In this document: piece after piece, positions 63,880 through 64,000 of the stretch
Numbering within the stretch: the first letter of the stretch is position 1
How the letters are laid out: each line of letters opens with the position of its first letter
Assembly (NCBI RefSeq): GCF_038397725.1
Contig: NZ_CP151634.1
Span: forward strand, 1,116,001 to 1,180,000
Length of the DNA: 64,000 bases
Direction of reading: 5' to 3'
DNA from: Microbacterium sp. LWO13-1.2
GTDB lineage: Bacteria; Actinomycetota; Actinomycetes; Actinomycetales; Microbacteriaceae
Program-made: the position numbers and the translations under genes
The notes under the pieces: model-generated
The model's input: only the letters and a program-made list of their open reading frames with translations
Database searches by the model: none
Told to the model about the DNA's origin: nothing

Positions 63880-64000
63880 GTGACTACCTCCGAGACCCCC
63901 CTCGTGCGCGTCCTCGATGCGACCGGACGGTTCACTCCGTCGGACGCCGCCGAGCCGTACCTGCCCCTGATCGATGCGATCACGGACGCAGAGCTCGAGC
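63880..64000 (+). CDS. probable 2-oxo-acid dehydrogenase E1 component, alpha subunit (N-terminal fragment)
   Basis: Only the first 40 codons are inside the window (VTTSETPLVRVLDATGRF onward, then AAEPYLPLIDAITDAELE). The pattern of a hydrophobic VRVLD-x-x-G-R stretch followed by Y-x-P-L-I-D-x-I-x-D-x-E-L resembles the N-terminus of actinobacterial pyruvate/branched-chain 2-oxo-acid dehydrogenase E1 alpha proteins, whose ThDP motifs would lie beyond the edge. Leaderless GTG start with TAGCGT upstream. Identification rests on a short, weakly conserved segment. Confidence 0.5.
   Translation, partial: MTTSETPLVRVLDATGRFTPSDAAEPYLPLIDAITDAELE

Overview
The window is high-GC, densely packed actinobacterial chromosome. 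Codon use, frequent ATGA/GTGA gene overlaps, leaderless starts and the gene repertoire suggest a Microbacteriaceae member, most likely Microbacterium; this is inference from the proteins, with no rRNA or other marker in view. I see no tRNA or rRNA gene, IS element, prophage, integrase or CRISPR array.

Left part (1-25.6 kb): a purine-to-glyoxylate catabolic island with its own cofactor supply. A minus-strand operon holds an HTH-Mop regulator, modA, modB, modC and moaA (molybdate uptake and molybdopterin synthesis), followed by a truncated pnuC. Facing it are guaD (guanine deaminase) and an AzgA-type purine permease. Then come xdhA-xdhB-xdhC (xanthine dehydrogenase), an IclR-family regulator, aceB with a CitE-like unknown gene and allE, and a long operon hyi-glxR-gcl-[glxK::allB]-prx-uraD-hiuH-uox. 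Together these convert guanine to xanthine, urate, allantoin, allantoate and finally glyoxylate, which leaves as malate (AceB) or glycerate (Gcl, Hyi, GlxR, GlxK). A near-palindrome close to TTCCGYATNGTGGAA lies before all five transcription units, including iclR itself. Allantoate amidohydrolase and a ureidoglycolate-cleaving enzyme are not in the window. glxK and allB form one uninterrupted reading frame.

Middle part (25.6-45 kb): two membrane-protein genes, msrA, an alpha/beta hydrolase, a DoxX protein facing an HxlR regulator across a clear operator, a gluconate operon (gntT-gntK-gnd) facing its GntR regulator, a Fur-family regulator with katA, a J-domain protein, an aldo/keto reductase, a YigZ-family protein, an MMPL transporter running into a two-component system, a DUF2871 protein and a MATE transporter.

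Right part (45-64 kb): an Lrp/AsnC regulator facing a Cys/Met-metabolism PLP enzyme, a heptad-repeat membrane-anchored protein, a Mn/Zn ABC transporter, an accessory ClpP pair (one subunit lacks the catalytic serine) with a ClgR/PopR-like regulator and shared 19-bp palindromes, an XRE regulator with an alcohol dehydrogenase, a rhodanese, a second XRE-like regulator next to a 21-codon micro-ORF, small membrane proteins, a tyrosine phosphatase followed by purB, a WXG100-like small protein paired with a serine hydrolase, a PF04020 membrane protein, a HisC/Pat aminotransferase, and the start of a probable 2-oxo-acid dehydrogenase E1 alpha gene cut by the right edge.

About ten genes, mostly regulators, appear to be transcribed leaderless: a TANNNT hexamer sits 5-7 nt before the start codon and no Shine-Dalgarno sequence is visible.
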